Shown here piece by piece: positions 23,948 through 34,813 of a stretch of DNA of 51,714 nucleotides (position 1 is its first letter; each line of letters starts with the position of its first letter). The position numbers and the translations under genes are program-made. This DNA is from Pezizomycotina sp. ARF18 (Eukaryota > Ascomycota). The notes under the pieces are model-generated. The model ran no database searches. It was not told the origin of the DNA and was given only the letters and a program-made list of their open reading frames with translations. The DNA lies in assembly GCA_002224055.1 (NCBI GenBank), contig AZLU01000093.1, positions 1 through 51,714 on the forward strand, written 5' to 3'.

Positions 23948-24240
23948 TTGACAAGTCGTACAAGCCGGCGTACGAGGACTTTCGCGGCTGATCCAAGTAC
24001 AACAACTACCCTCTGCACACTCTTCAAGGATGGTATCAACGATCTCGCCCCTCAGCTACGCGAAAAGGGAATCCACACCTTCGCAGGTTCCTATTGGAGC
24101 GACAAAACGCTTGAATGTGGTCGTTGCTTAGCTCCCACCAAACGATTACCATAGAACCAGGAATAACAGTTGAACCACCCAAGCATGAGCGCCTCTTCCC
24201 GGGAACAGTACAGGGCTTTAGTGTTAGGGGTAACATTCCA
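23948..24240 (+). other. coding-like fragment of unknown identity
   Basis: Two frames carry protein-like text: one with YKPAYEDFRG and KYNNYPLHTL, another with LFKDGINDLAPQLREKGIH and TFAGSYWSDKTLE, then EPGITVEPPKHERLFPGTV. Together they suggest a frameshifted exon or gene remnant on the plus strand. I recognise no family and no clear start or stop, and it may be spurious. Confidence 0.2.
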
Positions 24241-26647
24241 AGTTTCCTAAAATTTCCATTTACCCTCTTTCAACGGTTGAATTGCCTTTAGCAGGGAATG
24301 TTGGAAAATTCTGAGAGATCAACACAAAGCTTAAGTATACTTCTCGATGACCTCTGAGTCCGCAGGGATCAGAGAAGAAACTTGAAAATTTCGTCCGAGC
24401 CTCAATCTTAATTACCTGCATCGCGCGAGGACTGAATCAGGCATACTATCCAGCAGCTCCTGATTGTCGATTTAGTGAAGCTTTGCAATTTGGCACAGAG
24501 TGGCGAATGATCACAAACGGTCGCGAGAAGAGAAACTTCAACTTACGCCCACCGATAATTATTCCCGTGAAATAACGGCTATTAATCTAGCATCATATTC
24601 TTTTGTTTCATTTTCAAGCGCCCTTGGGCATCTTATGAGAACGGCCTGACCGTCAAGTATCCGCCTCTGCTGTTACGTGCTTAAAATAGTGAAGAAATTT
24701 CAGATTTATTGGAAACAACCTGCGTTTATGTGCAACAACCTTGAAGACTCTGCCAAAGTGTCAGGTAAGTAACATCGCGATCGCCACCCGCAAAACTTTC
24801 AAACCTCGGCCGAGGGGGCAGTGACAAGACTTCCTCAGTCTGGACACCGGTGACCTAAAGTGACCGGGTGACTTGTAAATATTGCGTCTCTTCACTCCGT
24901 GTCAGCGCAAACCAGAAGCTTTAGCCTTTTTATCCTGGAATATTATCTCGTATAACGGCTTTTTCAAGTAACGAGAATATTGCGCGGAGATAGAGAGAGC
25001 GCTTCCCGTAATTTCGAGAGGTGTGAACTGTATCAACTGTAAATCCTACTTCCGGATTCTTAATGGGAACGGGCCGGAATAAAGTCTTAGTTTTCCTGTT
25101 AGTGTTCGTTCGAGAGTGCCACTCCTAACCCCTCAGTATTATTTTTAAAAGACCGTTAGAGGAGCGATAAAATAAGATATGTAGGGTAGACCTTAAGAAG
25201 TTTACGCTTCGTCAGACTCTCCATTAACATTCAAAGTATTACAATCCATCCCACAACTTAAAAATAATGACATCGATACGTATCATGGTTCCGAGGGTGG
25301 TGTGTATCCATAAGGTCAGTGAGGTATTCAAGGGGACCACGCTAGTCGTAAATAAGCTTCCATGTAAAACAGCCGCCATTGTTTGCTATTCAAGTTGTTT
25401 GCCCTAGGTATAATTGATTTGCATCCTCAGGCCCTGACCGTCGAAGCTCCACAGAACTTCATGAATTTGGTTCACCTCGTTCCTGATATAATTGCGGCAG
25501 GCACCCGTTGAGCGATGCTGCAGGGAACCTTTGCCTAACTTGGAGTTCCTGTTTATAACTTCCTAGGCGTTTTACAGTACGATCAACGTCACCACGTGGT
25601 GGTTAACAGTCGAAGGATTGCTTCCCAACTTCCCATCGAACGTGAGCGATTCATCGAAACGGATCCGCGGATCGTCCTTGTCACAACGGTTGGAATCGTT
25701 TGACTAAGAAAAACGATAAACACGAATGTCGGGGATGATCTTTAACCAGGAGAGGGTAAGCCACCAAACGCCAACCCAATAGGCGAGGACGCTAGCTAGG
25801 CATGAAATACGAGGCCCTTTGCTTGATAATTGGACGAAGGCTTCAACCGTACTGATATCCTCTCGGCGTTCTCTCTATTGATTCCCAATCCAGGGAGTAG
25901 CAGGTGGAATAATACCCTTGAGAGCTCGCATAATCTAGGCCTATAAATTCCTGGAACACTTGGAAACGAGGTGGATCCAAGTTGTGCCGTGTGTCGGACG
26001 AGCACGCAGACTTTGCCCAGTATTGCCTTCGGTAATCAGCCCGGCAGAAGCCATCCATCAAGTATGACAAGATTAGTGGTACGCCCACTTCCCCTTTCAT
26101 TTCCACTTCAATTTCAAGCCGACTTCGATTCCTTCTTCGTTCCTGTCCACAGCTTCTCTCCTCCTAGTGTTCTTTCTCGAGCTCTGGTTGAAGTCTTGCA
26201 TCTTCTTGACTATTATACAACATCTCGCCTGCGTCCCGTCCGGCCTCATTCCTTCCTTCTTCGAGCTTTGTTCCTCCACTTATTGTTCGCAATTACGTTA
26301 TATTCGCAAAATTGCACTCCACCGCGTTATATAGGTGAAGCCGAGGACGAAACGCTACCACCGGCTTGGAAGCGCAGGAAATTATTACCGCTTGGGGAAT
26401 CTGGAATCGGCGAGCACAAAAGATTAGTTCATATTCTCGGGTTGTTGCTCGTTGCACAGCGTCGCGACCTAGGATATTCTGTCCAAAAGGCTGGTTATTT
26501 TTCTTCGTGGGAAGTCGAATCACCAGAAGATCCCCCAACTCTCCAGATGAAGGTCAAACGCGCTGGAATGTCGTTCACTTTCCCGATAACGCCCTCTGAG
26601 AGGGACTCCTCCTCAACTTCGGGCTGCTCATCGAATCGATCCCTGGA
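24241..26647. other. long intergenic region, nothing firm
   Basis: This is about 2.4 kb without a recognisable gene. The longest ORF (25971-26666, +, 231 codons, non-ATG start) is rich in Leu, Pro and Ser and has no family signature. Its right part may be the 5' leader or extended N-terminus of the receptor gene starting at 26648, because LLNFGLLIESIPG lies directly upstream in frame with MPDLPM. No repeats or RNA genes noticed. Confidence 0.35.
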
Positions 26648-28379
26648 ATGCCCGACCTTCCCATGACGGCCATCGTTTCCTCTCTCCTCTCCCCCCAAAA
26701 TCCAGTCAACTTGACGGCACTACTCGGTGGCATAAAAAACGCCAAACTGGACAAATCCTTGCCGTCTGTCGGCTTACGAGAGCTCGGTCTCTCAATTCTT
26801 CAATCGCAGGTTCTCGCAGACGCACCTCACGACCGGAAAGGCTCGCTAGATTGGAAGGTTCTCACGGCGCTGACGGCTTCTCCATTGTCACTGTAATACT
26901 CCGCCTATTTTCCCGCAGCCAAACACGGAGTCGACTGGCTGCTGAGGAATGGCTCATAATTATTACGTTGGTCCTGATAGTTTCCTACGCGATCACGGTT
27001 GGAGTCGGGTACGCCATTCATGGCGCCGGCTCACACATATGGGATATTTCCTTCAATGAATTCAAACGCAATCTCCTCCTCGTCTACTCCGCCGAAATTA
27101 CATACGACTTTGCCATCCTTTTCGTGCGAACGTCCCTCCTCGTCTTCTACTATGGACTCTGCCCGACTACGCTTTCCACCTGTCCATCCTCATCGTCTTC
27201 GTTATTAACCTGATGCTAAGCTTGACGAGGGTTTTCTTCAACACTTTCGCATGCCGTCCTCTAAATTTCTGGGCTCACCCGATAGAAAAGGTCTGCGTAA
27301 AGAATCAACCAGAATGGATGGTGGCTTTTGCGAGTTTCAACGTCGTGGTAGATTGCGTGGTTCTGCTCCTACCGGCTCCTATTGTATGGCAGTTGCGGTT
27401 GAGCAAAAGGGAAAGGGTCATCGTCATTGTGATATTTAGCGTTGGTACTATGTGAGTCGTCCCGGAAGGTTCATGTATCCTGAATTCTCGATCGATGGGC
27501 TCTGAACTAATCTGACGGTTTTTCTCAGGGCGATGGTCGGCAGCATAACCCGAATATTCACCTTACGCCCGTTCCTCAACTCTGAGGACAGACCTTATTA
27601 CGAGGTTCCTCTCGGAGTTTGGAGCCTGTAAGCGTTGATTTCCCTGTTTTTAGAAACGTTCCAAAGTTGATTGTGAAAACTAACGTCATCGAAAGGGTCG
27701 AAATGAACCTAGGTATCATCGCAACATGCATCCCAGCCCTCCGCCACCTCGTCAGGCGATACTGGCCCCGCCTCCTGGAAAATAGGCTTGTCATGCCTTA
27801 CGTTCGCCGGGGTTCCGCCTCTGCCGGTTCCACCGACGGGAAAATCAGAAAAAATAGGTTATGGCTTAAAGGTGGAACAGGGAGCTCCGCTAGCGGTACT
27901 GTATCAACCGGACATACGAATACGACGCGGGGTACTGCCACCGTGAACACCACGATTCCGGGTACGAATGACCGTGAAAACGTGTCTTGGTTCGATGATC
28001 AGGAGGATGGCGGAAATTTCCAGAGATCAAGACTGAATGCCGTGGACCAGGAACGCGGAGACGCCGAACGAGGATACCGCCGTGTTCAACCGTCTGCAGA
28101 AAGCCAAATCGGTATCACTTTGACGTTCAGCCAAGACGACCCGTATAGCCAGTTTGAACCGGAGGAATTCATGGACGATCGACCCATTGAGAACGTAGAA
28201 GCCAGCGCAGGAGCGGGTAATGGCCATCAGAAAATTAGCTCTGGTAGGGCTCATGGTGATCTCAGACAACCTCGAACAGCGAAAGCCACAGCGTTAGGAG
28301 TGGTAGCGGCAGTGCAGTAGCGAGTAGTGGAGTTGGTGGAGACAATGGAGCTACATCCCCTGAAGAATCGCTGGGGTAG
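26648..28379 (+). CDS. PTH11-like receptor / fungal rhodopsin-domain protein 3, long C-tail
   Basis: This is a PTH11-like seven-helix membrane protein. Core blocks are FSIVTVILRLFSRSQTRSRL, EEWLIIITLVLIVSYAI, YAIHGAGSHIWDISFNEFK, YDFAILFVRTSLLVFY, LTRVFFNTFACRPLNFW, FNVVVDCVVLLLPAPIVWQL and VEMNLGIIATCIPALRHLVR. An intron with a GTGAGT donor (~27451) and CAG acceptor (~27529) precedes AMVGSITRIFTLRPF. The cytoplasmic tail of more than 200 residues is rich in Ser, Thr, Gly and acidic residues (for example FDDQEDGGNFQRSR). It ends after another frame change at 28379. The start at 26648 is the first reasonable ATG, but the frame changes near 26870, so the N-terminus is uncertain; another change occurs near 27165. 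Confidence 0.75.
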
Positions 28380-29125
28380 TGGTGCAACTTCGTCGAAGAA
28401 CGACCTAGAAGAAGTTCGGATGGCGACCTCGCTGGGTGTTCCACCACAGGCGCGATTGTCAAGTTGAACCCGCACATTACGACTAAATTACTTAAAATTT
28501 CCGATTTTCTTTATTCTAAGTTTTCTTGGGTCCTCTGGGACCAATATTTACAAAAGCCCAAAAGTTTCCACTCTTGCTAAACACTCAGTATTTCACCTTT
28601 TCTTCTTTGTAGCGTAATTGCATCGGGATGGATCGCCTCCAGATTTACTTATCGGCTCAAGAGTTGTACTAATGCTAATAATATCATGCTAAAGATACAT
28701 GTAATCAATACTGGTTGTATGGAAAATAGAAGCCGACGGAATCGCGCTGCGATTCATAAAATATAAAAGTGACTAGGGGCGTTGTTATTTTAAATAATAC
28801 TATAGCTTCATCGTTGATCTCACCTATGGGCCGTTATATTCCTTCCCGTGATGAACCACGTCAAACAAGCGACTAACTCCCCAACCAGAAACCAGAACGG
28901 AAGAATCTTTTCCAAATGCCGTCACCACTCTCATTCCGAGCATTCCGCTTTTCCGTCTCCGAGCTTCCAGACCCCCCGGTTTCGGCCACTCCAATGAGTC
29001 ATAGGCTGTGAATGCTCGCGGGTGCAAAGTCTGACAAACTTCCCCCGAACCAGCGTTTCAGCACGTATGTAGCCCTAGAGTATTCCATCATAGGACTGGT
29101 CTTATCGAGCAGTGCCAGGTCGGGG
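28380..29125. other. intergenic
   Basis: This lies between receptor gene 3 and the solo LTR. The minus ORF 28824-29027 has no recognisable features. Nothing else supported. Confidence 0.4.
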
Positions 29126-29130
29126 TCTAC
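29126..29130. repeat. target-site duplication of solo LTR, left copy
   Basis: TCTAC directly precedes the LTR, and the identical TCTAC follows it at 29319-29323. A perfect 5-bp duplication shows that the outer borders are intact. Confidence 0.85.
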
Positions 29131-29318
29131 TGCTGGCGCAGATGTATGCTATATCTAATAATGTAGGATGGGATCGAAGTTGTGGATTTAATATAAAACT
29201 AACTATTCTAACTAAGGGAATATACGATACTACTAAAGTTCCTTACTTCTTAGCTATATAAGCATCACCTCGATACTTATAGATTTATCATGCCTCTTTA
29301 ACATGCCAATAGCTAGCA
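29131..29318. mobile_element. solo Copia LTR (188 bp, internally deleted)
   Basis: This begins TGCTGGCGCAGATGTATG and ends CCAATAGCTAGCA, matching both ends of the LTRs of the 14.1-18.9 kb Copia element, and is flanked by perfect TCTAC duplications. It lacks about 123 bp of the middle: the left part stops after ATACGATACTA and resumes at CTAAAGTTCC. It keeps more CpA/TpG than the full-length copy, so it is only lightly RIPed. It is probably the product of LTR-LTR recombination followed by, or combined with, an internal deletion. Confidence 0.9.
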
Positions 29319-29336
29319 TCTACTCTCGGACCTTCG

Positions 29337-29567
29337 TTAGAACTTGATGATATATGCCAAGAGGGTCAAGGATAGCAAATCGAGGCCGGCTTTCGGGTCG
29401 CCGAAGTCGATATCAACCGGGAGCTCCAGAGACCTTCTCGGGTGAATGTTGCCGAAGCTATCATGAATCGTGATTGGCACCAGGATTGCATTTACGGAGA
29501 AGATCACACTGCTAAGTAGAATAAACGACACAAAGAAGCACGAGCTGTAGAGCTTCAGCGTATGCAT
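29337..29567 (-). CDS. small secreted protein candidate 2
   Basis: This is a 76-residue ORF starting MHTLKLYSSCFFVSFILLSS, with a strong N-terminal hydrophobic segment and probable signal cleavage after SVNA (~residue 27). The mature part includes PITIHDSFGNIHPRRSLELP and DIDFGDPKAGLDLLSLTLLA. It has no cysteines after the signal peptide and no family recognised. A TATA-like box lies ~145 bp upstream at 29711-29720. The stop codon is 18 bp from the edge of the solo LTR. Candidate effector or orphan secreted peptide; the C-terminal hydrophobic stretch could also anchor it in a membrane. Confidence 0.45.
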   Translation of the reverse strand: MHTLKLYSSCFFVSFILLSSVIFSVNAILVPITIHDSFGNIHPRRSLELPVDIDFGDPKAGLDLLSLTLLAYIIKF

Positions 29568-29710
29568 GGCGGAGATGGCGTAGGAGACAGGTAGGTTGGT
29601 TCTTAGTAATAAATATTGAATTTGAAGCTTGGCCTTTAGTGCTCGCGAGTTGGGATGATTTTCACAGCGGTACGCCGGATACTTCCACATGTAGTTGTGG
29701 CCATGGTGGG

Positions 29711-29720
29711 TTTATATACT
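29711..29720 (-). promoter_or_regulatory. TATA-like box of small secreted protein 2
   Basis: On the minus strand this reads AGTATATAAA, about 145 bp upstream of the start codon at 29567. Motif and spacing only. Confidence 0.35.
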
Positions 29721-32245
29721 GTTCAGGCGGAGTAAGAAGGCGAATCTTTTCTGTAGGTTTACTCCAGCAGTGGGTTCTAGGCCAGGACCACTCAGTCGAC
29801 GAGTCTGAAATCAGGAAACGATTATTTCCGCAGGCGTGAGATTGACGGTAGTAGCGTTCCGTGAGAGGCTCCTTCCCCCAGAGCGTCATCCTAAGTCAAT
29901 GATATGCTGCGGTCCATGGGTCCACCTGGCAATGACTACTGATAGTATGCTTGATCTAACAATAGCTTACAGTACCAGTTACCGCTGGTCAGTCGCTAGG
30001 AATAAGCCGTACGTAGGAGCGATACGGGCGAACAGACTGTATCCTAGCACGCGTGTAGCATGTCTGTTTCGAAAGCCAAGGATGTGGAGCACAGAACCAG
30101 GGTTCAAGTCACTGATCATTCAGTTCGAAATATCAGCTCAGGAACCATCACGGGGCTTGTTCTTGGCTGTCAATTAGGCGAGCTGATCCCACGGCTTTTA
30201 AAGATCTCTGGAGTAATTTCCCGTCCAGGGAAGTAAGTGTGGGGGCGGACGGCTATGTCAGCAATTGTCAGCAAATTGTTAGCCTTGGAGAACACTCGAG
30301 GGACCGTGGGACCCCTTCAGGCGTGCGGTTTTATCTTATAATACAACTAATTCCCGTCGTTTAAGTTGCGTTACAATCATTTGCAAGTGCTCCTGCAATA
30401 TTGTGAGACTTTATAGTGATTGAGCATACTCCGATTGAGAATCGGGGACTCAGCTTTGATAATGTAATTCCACTATGGTCAGAAAAAGTTACAAGAGTCG
30501 ATGAAATTCTGTTGTTTAATAGCTTCAGATACAGTACTCCTATTATGTACAAAGAAAAAAGTATACAATTAATACACAAAAAAAAATTCTGCTAAATCAA
30601 AAGTGCCAACGAGTTGAACCGGATCCCTTTCCACCTTATGGTTCCAAGCTACCTCCTCCTCTCAGTGGCCATGCGATAATCGCTTTATCTGCTGCCTGGT
30701 CCTAATGCAAGAACTCCTGATATTCTGGACTATTCCACCAATTCACGAAATAAGCCTCAGCAGTGGGCTCCGGCTCCGACAGCGACAGCGGCAGAGGGAG
30801 GCTTCCGCAGATTTTATGAAGGAGCTTGAGCAGGCGACCAAAAGTAGGGAGGCAAGAAGACGGGAGGACTGCATCTTGTAAGTTGAATCGCTATCTCACG
30901 AATTGGACGTTCGGTTTTTTAGAGAAGGGAATCTTGAAAGAGCAGGCTAGTCTATAGCTGCAGGGGTAGACTTGACGCGGCGCGGGGCAAAAATGTTTGT
31001 TTCAAGAAAACAGCAGAGCAATCCGGGAGACGCTGTGGCTTTTGCAAATAGGTAGCGGCGGGAATGATTATGCCACGAGTGATAATTTCTTTTAGAGCTA
31101 ATTAATATAAGGCATTCAATAACTTGACGGTGCGCTTTAGTGGAAGAAGAAACTAGCGAGGGATGATGAGGCTTTATATAAGCCCTTGATCATGGCAAGA
31201 TAGACTCCGGGATGCGTGCAGCTTAACTTCAATCCTCCATGCTACATTGTGCAAGAGAAAGCTCACGACAACCGTAGGCCATGGGCCCCACGAGGCCCCT
31301 GCCGCTTGTGAATAAACTGACTATGTTGTTCGAAATCGGCAATCGACAGCATGCCGGAAAATCGTCCGACTGCCAACGGTGAGAAAGTACACCTGTACCT
31401 GTCATCGTAACGAGGTTCCTAAAGTCAAGACCTTTTAGTCATACGAAAGACGACTTCGTGAGACTTTGCACGGATTTTTATGAGTTCGAAACGTCGCTAG
31501 CCTAACAAACGAGCGAGCCCAGGTCATTCCAAATCATAGAAACACAGAGGAAGGCGGACGGAGTGCAACCCGACTACCCCCAAGTTTGAATAACGTATTA
31601 TTCCAAATCCAGTTGCTCTGTGCCTAATTCAAATGTTTCGAGGCTATCTTGACTCGTTGCGGCTTCGGTTTCCAAAATGGAAGCAAGCGCTAGGTCCAGG
31701 CGTTGTGTAAGCAGCGGTAAGCAGATTATGAGATATGCAGGCCGCTTAGGTGATGAATGTGCTCCCCGGATTCCCGCTACCAACAAGGCGATTTAGGGGC
31801 AAATTGGCGCTATTTTGGGGGATTCGGCTGGAGAGCCGGCGGCTCCATGTGGGGTTTTAGGGATCGCGAGATCGGGGGAAGAAAAACGCACGGCCGTGTT
31901 CGAGCACCTCCGAGTCCTTGTTCAAACGGCGATAGGACTGTCCAACCTCAAGCAGTTTTGGATCAAGATTACTGAACCTCCATGGCTAGGAATTAAATAG
32001 CATATCATGAGCATGATTTGGAAAAGGCTAGTGAGTTTTATTACGAAATCGATGTTTGCAATTACTATTGCGTACAAAAGGTTTCCCAACGAACCAACTA
32101 TTACTGAAAGCTTGAAAGCCTAGCATCTTCAGCTATAAGAAGAGAACAAAAGAGGCAATATCATTTAACTTCCTGGCGGCCTCCTGATGTCAGCCTGAGA
32201 TCACCTTGCACCACCCCCAGTTCTGCAGTTCCACCTCTCTCCGTC
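29721..32245. other. long region without a firm gene
   Basis: This is about 2.5 kb in which I cannot support a gene. A short stretch near 30740-30885 reads as a basic, possibly coiled-coil exon (FMKELEQATKSREARRREDC, then GTAAGT). The segment 31757-32000 (+) has coding-like text in two frames (IGAILGDSAGEPAAPCGVLG). Both may be exons or remnants of unidentified genes. Confidence 0.3.
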
Positions 32246-33583
32246 CTAAGCGAAGACTTCCGTCAACCACCCCCACGTCGTCTTCGCCATAACCCCATGT
32301 GACAGCTTCGTCTGCGCATCAAAGACGCAATCAATGTGAACCTCCCCCTCCGCAACGACAATCTCTGTCTTGGTCCCCGTCTCCTCACTCCCCTCCCTAA
32401 TCTTCTTCCCAATTTCCACTACATCATCAATCAAAATCTCATCTCCTCCACCAACAACCATGACCTTCTCACGGGTATACCCTTCCACCAATCCGCCGGC
32501 GCCTCCAGCGGCTGCGAGTAGTTATCCAGCTTATCGTCGTCGACGAACATAGCCTTCCAGCACTCAAGGTGCGGAACGAAGATGACATCCTTTTTCGCGT
32601 TCGATGTGGCGGAAGGGCACGTGGGGACGAGGCCGACCCAAGGGCATATCAGGAGTGCGCCGGCGAGGCGTTCATTGTCGGGTAAGGAGAGGGGTTCGAT
32701 GCTGGGGTGCGGGTGGATGAGGTGGGACAGGATGGAGAGGGTGGCGTTGCCGCCGGCGGAGTCGCCGCCGATTATAATCTACAGCAACGTGAAGGATATT
32801 GTTAGCATGAATGATCGTAGATGAGGAGGCATAGGTGCAATTAACTCACATCGGACGGTTTCTGGCCGGCTGCCAGTAAATGCCGCAGGCACTCGATGAC
32901 CTGTACGAAGGTTTCCGGGTACCGCGTGTGCGGCGTCACGCCGTAATCAATCCACGCAACGACGGCGGAGATCCCCTTCCTCTCCATCTCCTTCAAGCAT
33001 CTGTTCAGGAAAATGACGTGTCCATCCATTGCATTAAGACCAAAGCCGCCGCCTACAGCAGGTCACCGTTAGTGATGTTTGATACTCAGGAGCTCTGATC
33101 GATCGGGAATTGAAGTTCATACCATGACTATACAAAATCACCTTCTGAGCCTTCCTATTACCCATCCAGTGCAGCGAAACATCGTGCTTGAGGTACTCCG
33201 TCTCCAAAGCCACGTTTAGCTTCTTGCAATGCATCTTGAGGGTCTCTGGCGTTGGTGGGATCTGAGACTGGAATTGGCGGACGGACATCCCCGCCAGCGC
33301 GGCGCGAAGTATAGAGTTGCGGAGCTCATGCAGGTACGATCGCGTCTTCTTTCTGTCCCGGAATATCGCCTTGATAACGAGGAGAGGACCTTGAAAACTG
33401 TAACAAGATCCGTTAGCCCGGTCGGCAACTCAACTTGACAAGAAATATTGACCATAAAAAAATTCCTGAACAGAGATACTTACACAGCGTGAACAAGGCC
33501 TTGCGGTAGAAGTCTAGCTTCTCCAGAAGTCCGGGCGGAGTCTTATCCAGCAACTTGAGCTTCTGCGCATGCGTTAAACCCAT
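32246..33583 (-). CDS. alpha/beta hydrolase (HSL/arylacetamide-deacetylase-like)
   Basis: This is an esterase or deacetylase of the alpha/beta hydrolase-3 type. The start at 33583 gives MGLTHAQKLKLLDKTPPG. The first intron has a GTAAGT donor near 33483 and ends TTACAG near 33395. The oxyanion motif HGGG is assembled by splicing: exon 2 ends VILYSHG (donor GTATGA near 33123) and the next exon begins GGGFGLNAMDGH (~33055). A third intron (33 to 100 bp) ends before IIIGGDSAGGNATL, which holds the nucleophile Ser in GDSAGG. The acid is in VVGGGDEILIDD and the catalytic His in VHIDCVFDAQTK. The C-terminus is TTWGWLTEVFA, stop 32246. Frame changes occur near 33350 and 32500. Length of about 380 residues is usual. 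Substrate unknown. Confidence 0.82.
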
Positions 33584-33690
33584 TTTGATGAGTTTCTGGA
33601 ATTGCCGTGTGAGAATTGCGAGGAAGAATTGAACGGCGTTTAGCTTTTTGGAGGCCCAATTACGATCCAGGATGGCGACTTTCGATGAGC

Positions 33691-33700
33691 TTTTATATAC
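33691..33700 (-). promoter_or_regulatory. TATA box of alpha/beta hydrolase gene
   Basis: On the minus strand this reads GTATATAAAA, about 110 bp upstream of the start codon at 33583, a good consensus TATA element at a suitable distance. Confidence 0.5.
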
Positions 33701-33835
33701 TGCGAGCGAAATGTTCGAGAGTTGATTAGCACGAATTTGCGATGCGTCTCCTGGAGTTGTTGTAGCGAGATATATTCTTTCAGTGAAGTGGTGTAATTAA
33801 AAACCCCGAAATCCGGTGGAATTGAGCCGTGGATG

Positions 33836-33857
33836 AAAAAAAAAAAAAAAAAAAAAA
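33836..33857. repeat. poly(A) tract, 22 bp
   Basis: This is an uninterrupted run of A in the upstream region of the alpha/beta hydrolase gene. It is a length-unstable mononucleotide repeat and a likely point of assembly or sequencing error. Confidence 0.95.
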
Positions 33858-34813
33858 GGGAGGAAGGAAATTCCAAGCAAAGTACTTCTCTTATCAAGGA
33901 GCGAACAAAACCTCCCGCAATCCGCCTTCAAGTCTTTCATATGATTGCTGAGGAATCCCCTCGGAGTCCTTCTCCTTTTGATAGTTCGTTCCTCGGGTAA
34001 AAGGGCTGTTGGAAATTGGAATCAATTTGCGGCTCCCCTGTATCAGGTCGGAGCGGTATGTTACCCGCCTTCCGTTTGACCCCTTGCTCTAGTACTGTAC
34101 GCAATGTCTCCAGACTACTAATCCTCTAATCCCAGTTGAACAGAGCGGTTGCCGCTGATTGGGGCGATAAGCGCAAAACGTTGGCCTCGCAAACAGCCAA
34201 CCAAGCGACTGAAAAGCAGCTAGAAAATATACTCGGTTTGATTCTTTTTGGTGAAGCGTTGTGCACCCGGACTGCAGACTGCTGCCAGGCCTGCATCATG
34301 CACGCAAAGTACTGACGTCCGTTCAGAAAATTGGCTCTGCAATAGGCCTCAACACTTAGTCCGTCCACTCTCCGAGAGGTCGGGATGACCTGCTATACAG
34401 TGTTAGCATATACAAAAATTTCATTAAACACTTTCTATAAAACTTGCTTCGGATGTATCTACGCGCCCCTTTTGAGGGCGAGATCTGATTTACGAGAGTG
34501 GCGGTCGTCATGTCAAGCCACGCTGTGGCTTCTACTCAAGGTTCCGTTTGGTGCCAGATGTGTCTGATATCAAAAGGCTCCCAGGTTTCCGACTTCGTCA
34601 CCATACGATACTTTTGTTTGTTTACAAATAAATATGCTGATAATTGCCACGTCAATCAGGATGAAGGAATAATGAGGGAAGCCCCTTATTTTTTTCGACC
34701 CATGGTTACTCTGCATCATCTACTCCCTCATTTTGCTCTCTTTGCACCGTCTCTGCATGCCAACGTGAACATTGAGTGCCTTCAATTCCGCCATTCACGT
34801 TACAGTGCTTACA
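33858..34813. other. intergenic
   Basis: This lies between the hydrolase (-) and the Clr5 gene (+). No gene supported; ORFs here show no domain. Confidence 0.4.

Noticed and set aside
30090-30130. tRNA-like GGTTCAAGTC word
   Set aside because: No matching acceptor stem, D-arm or anticodon arm could be arranged around it.
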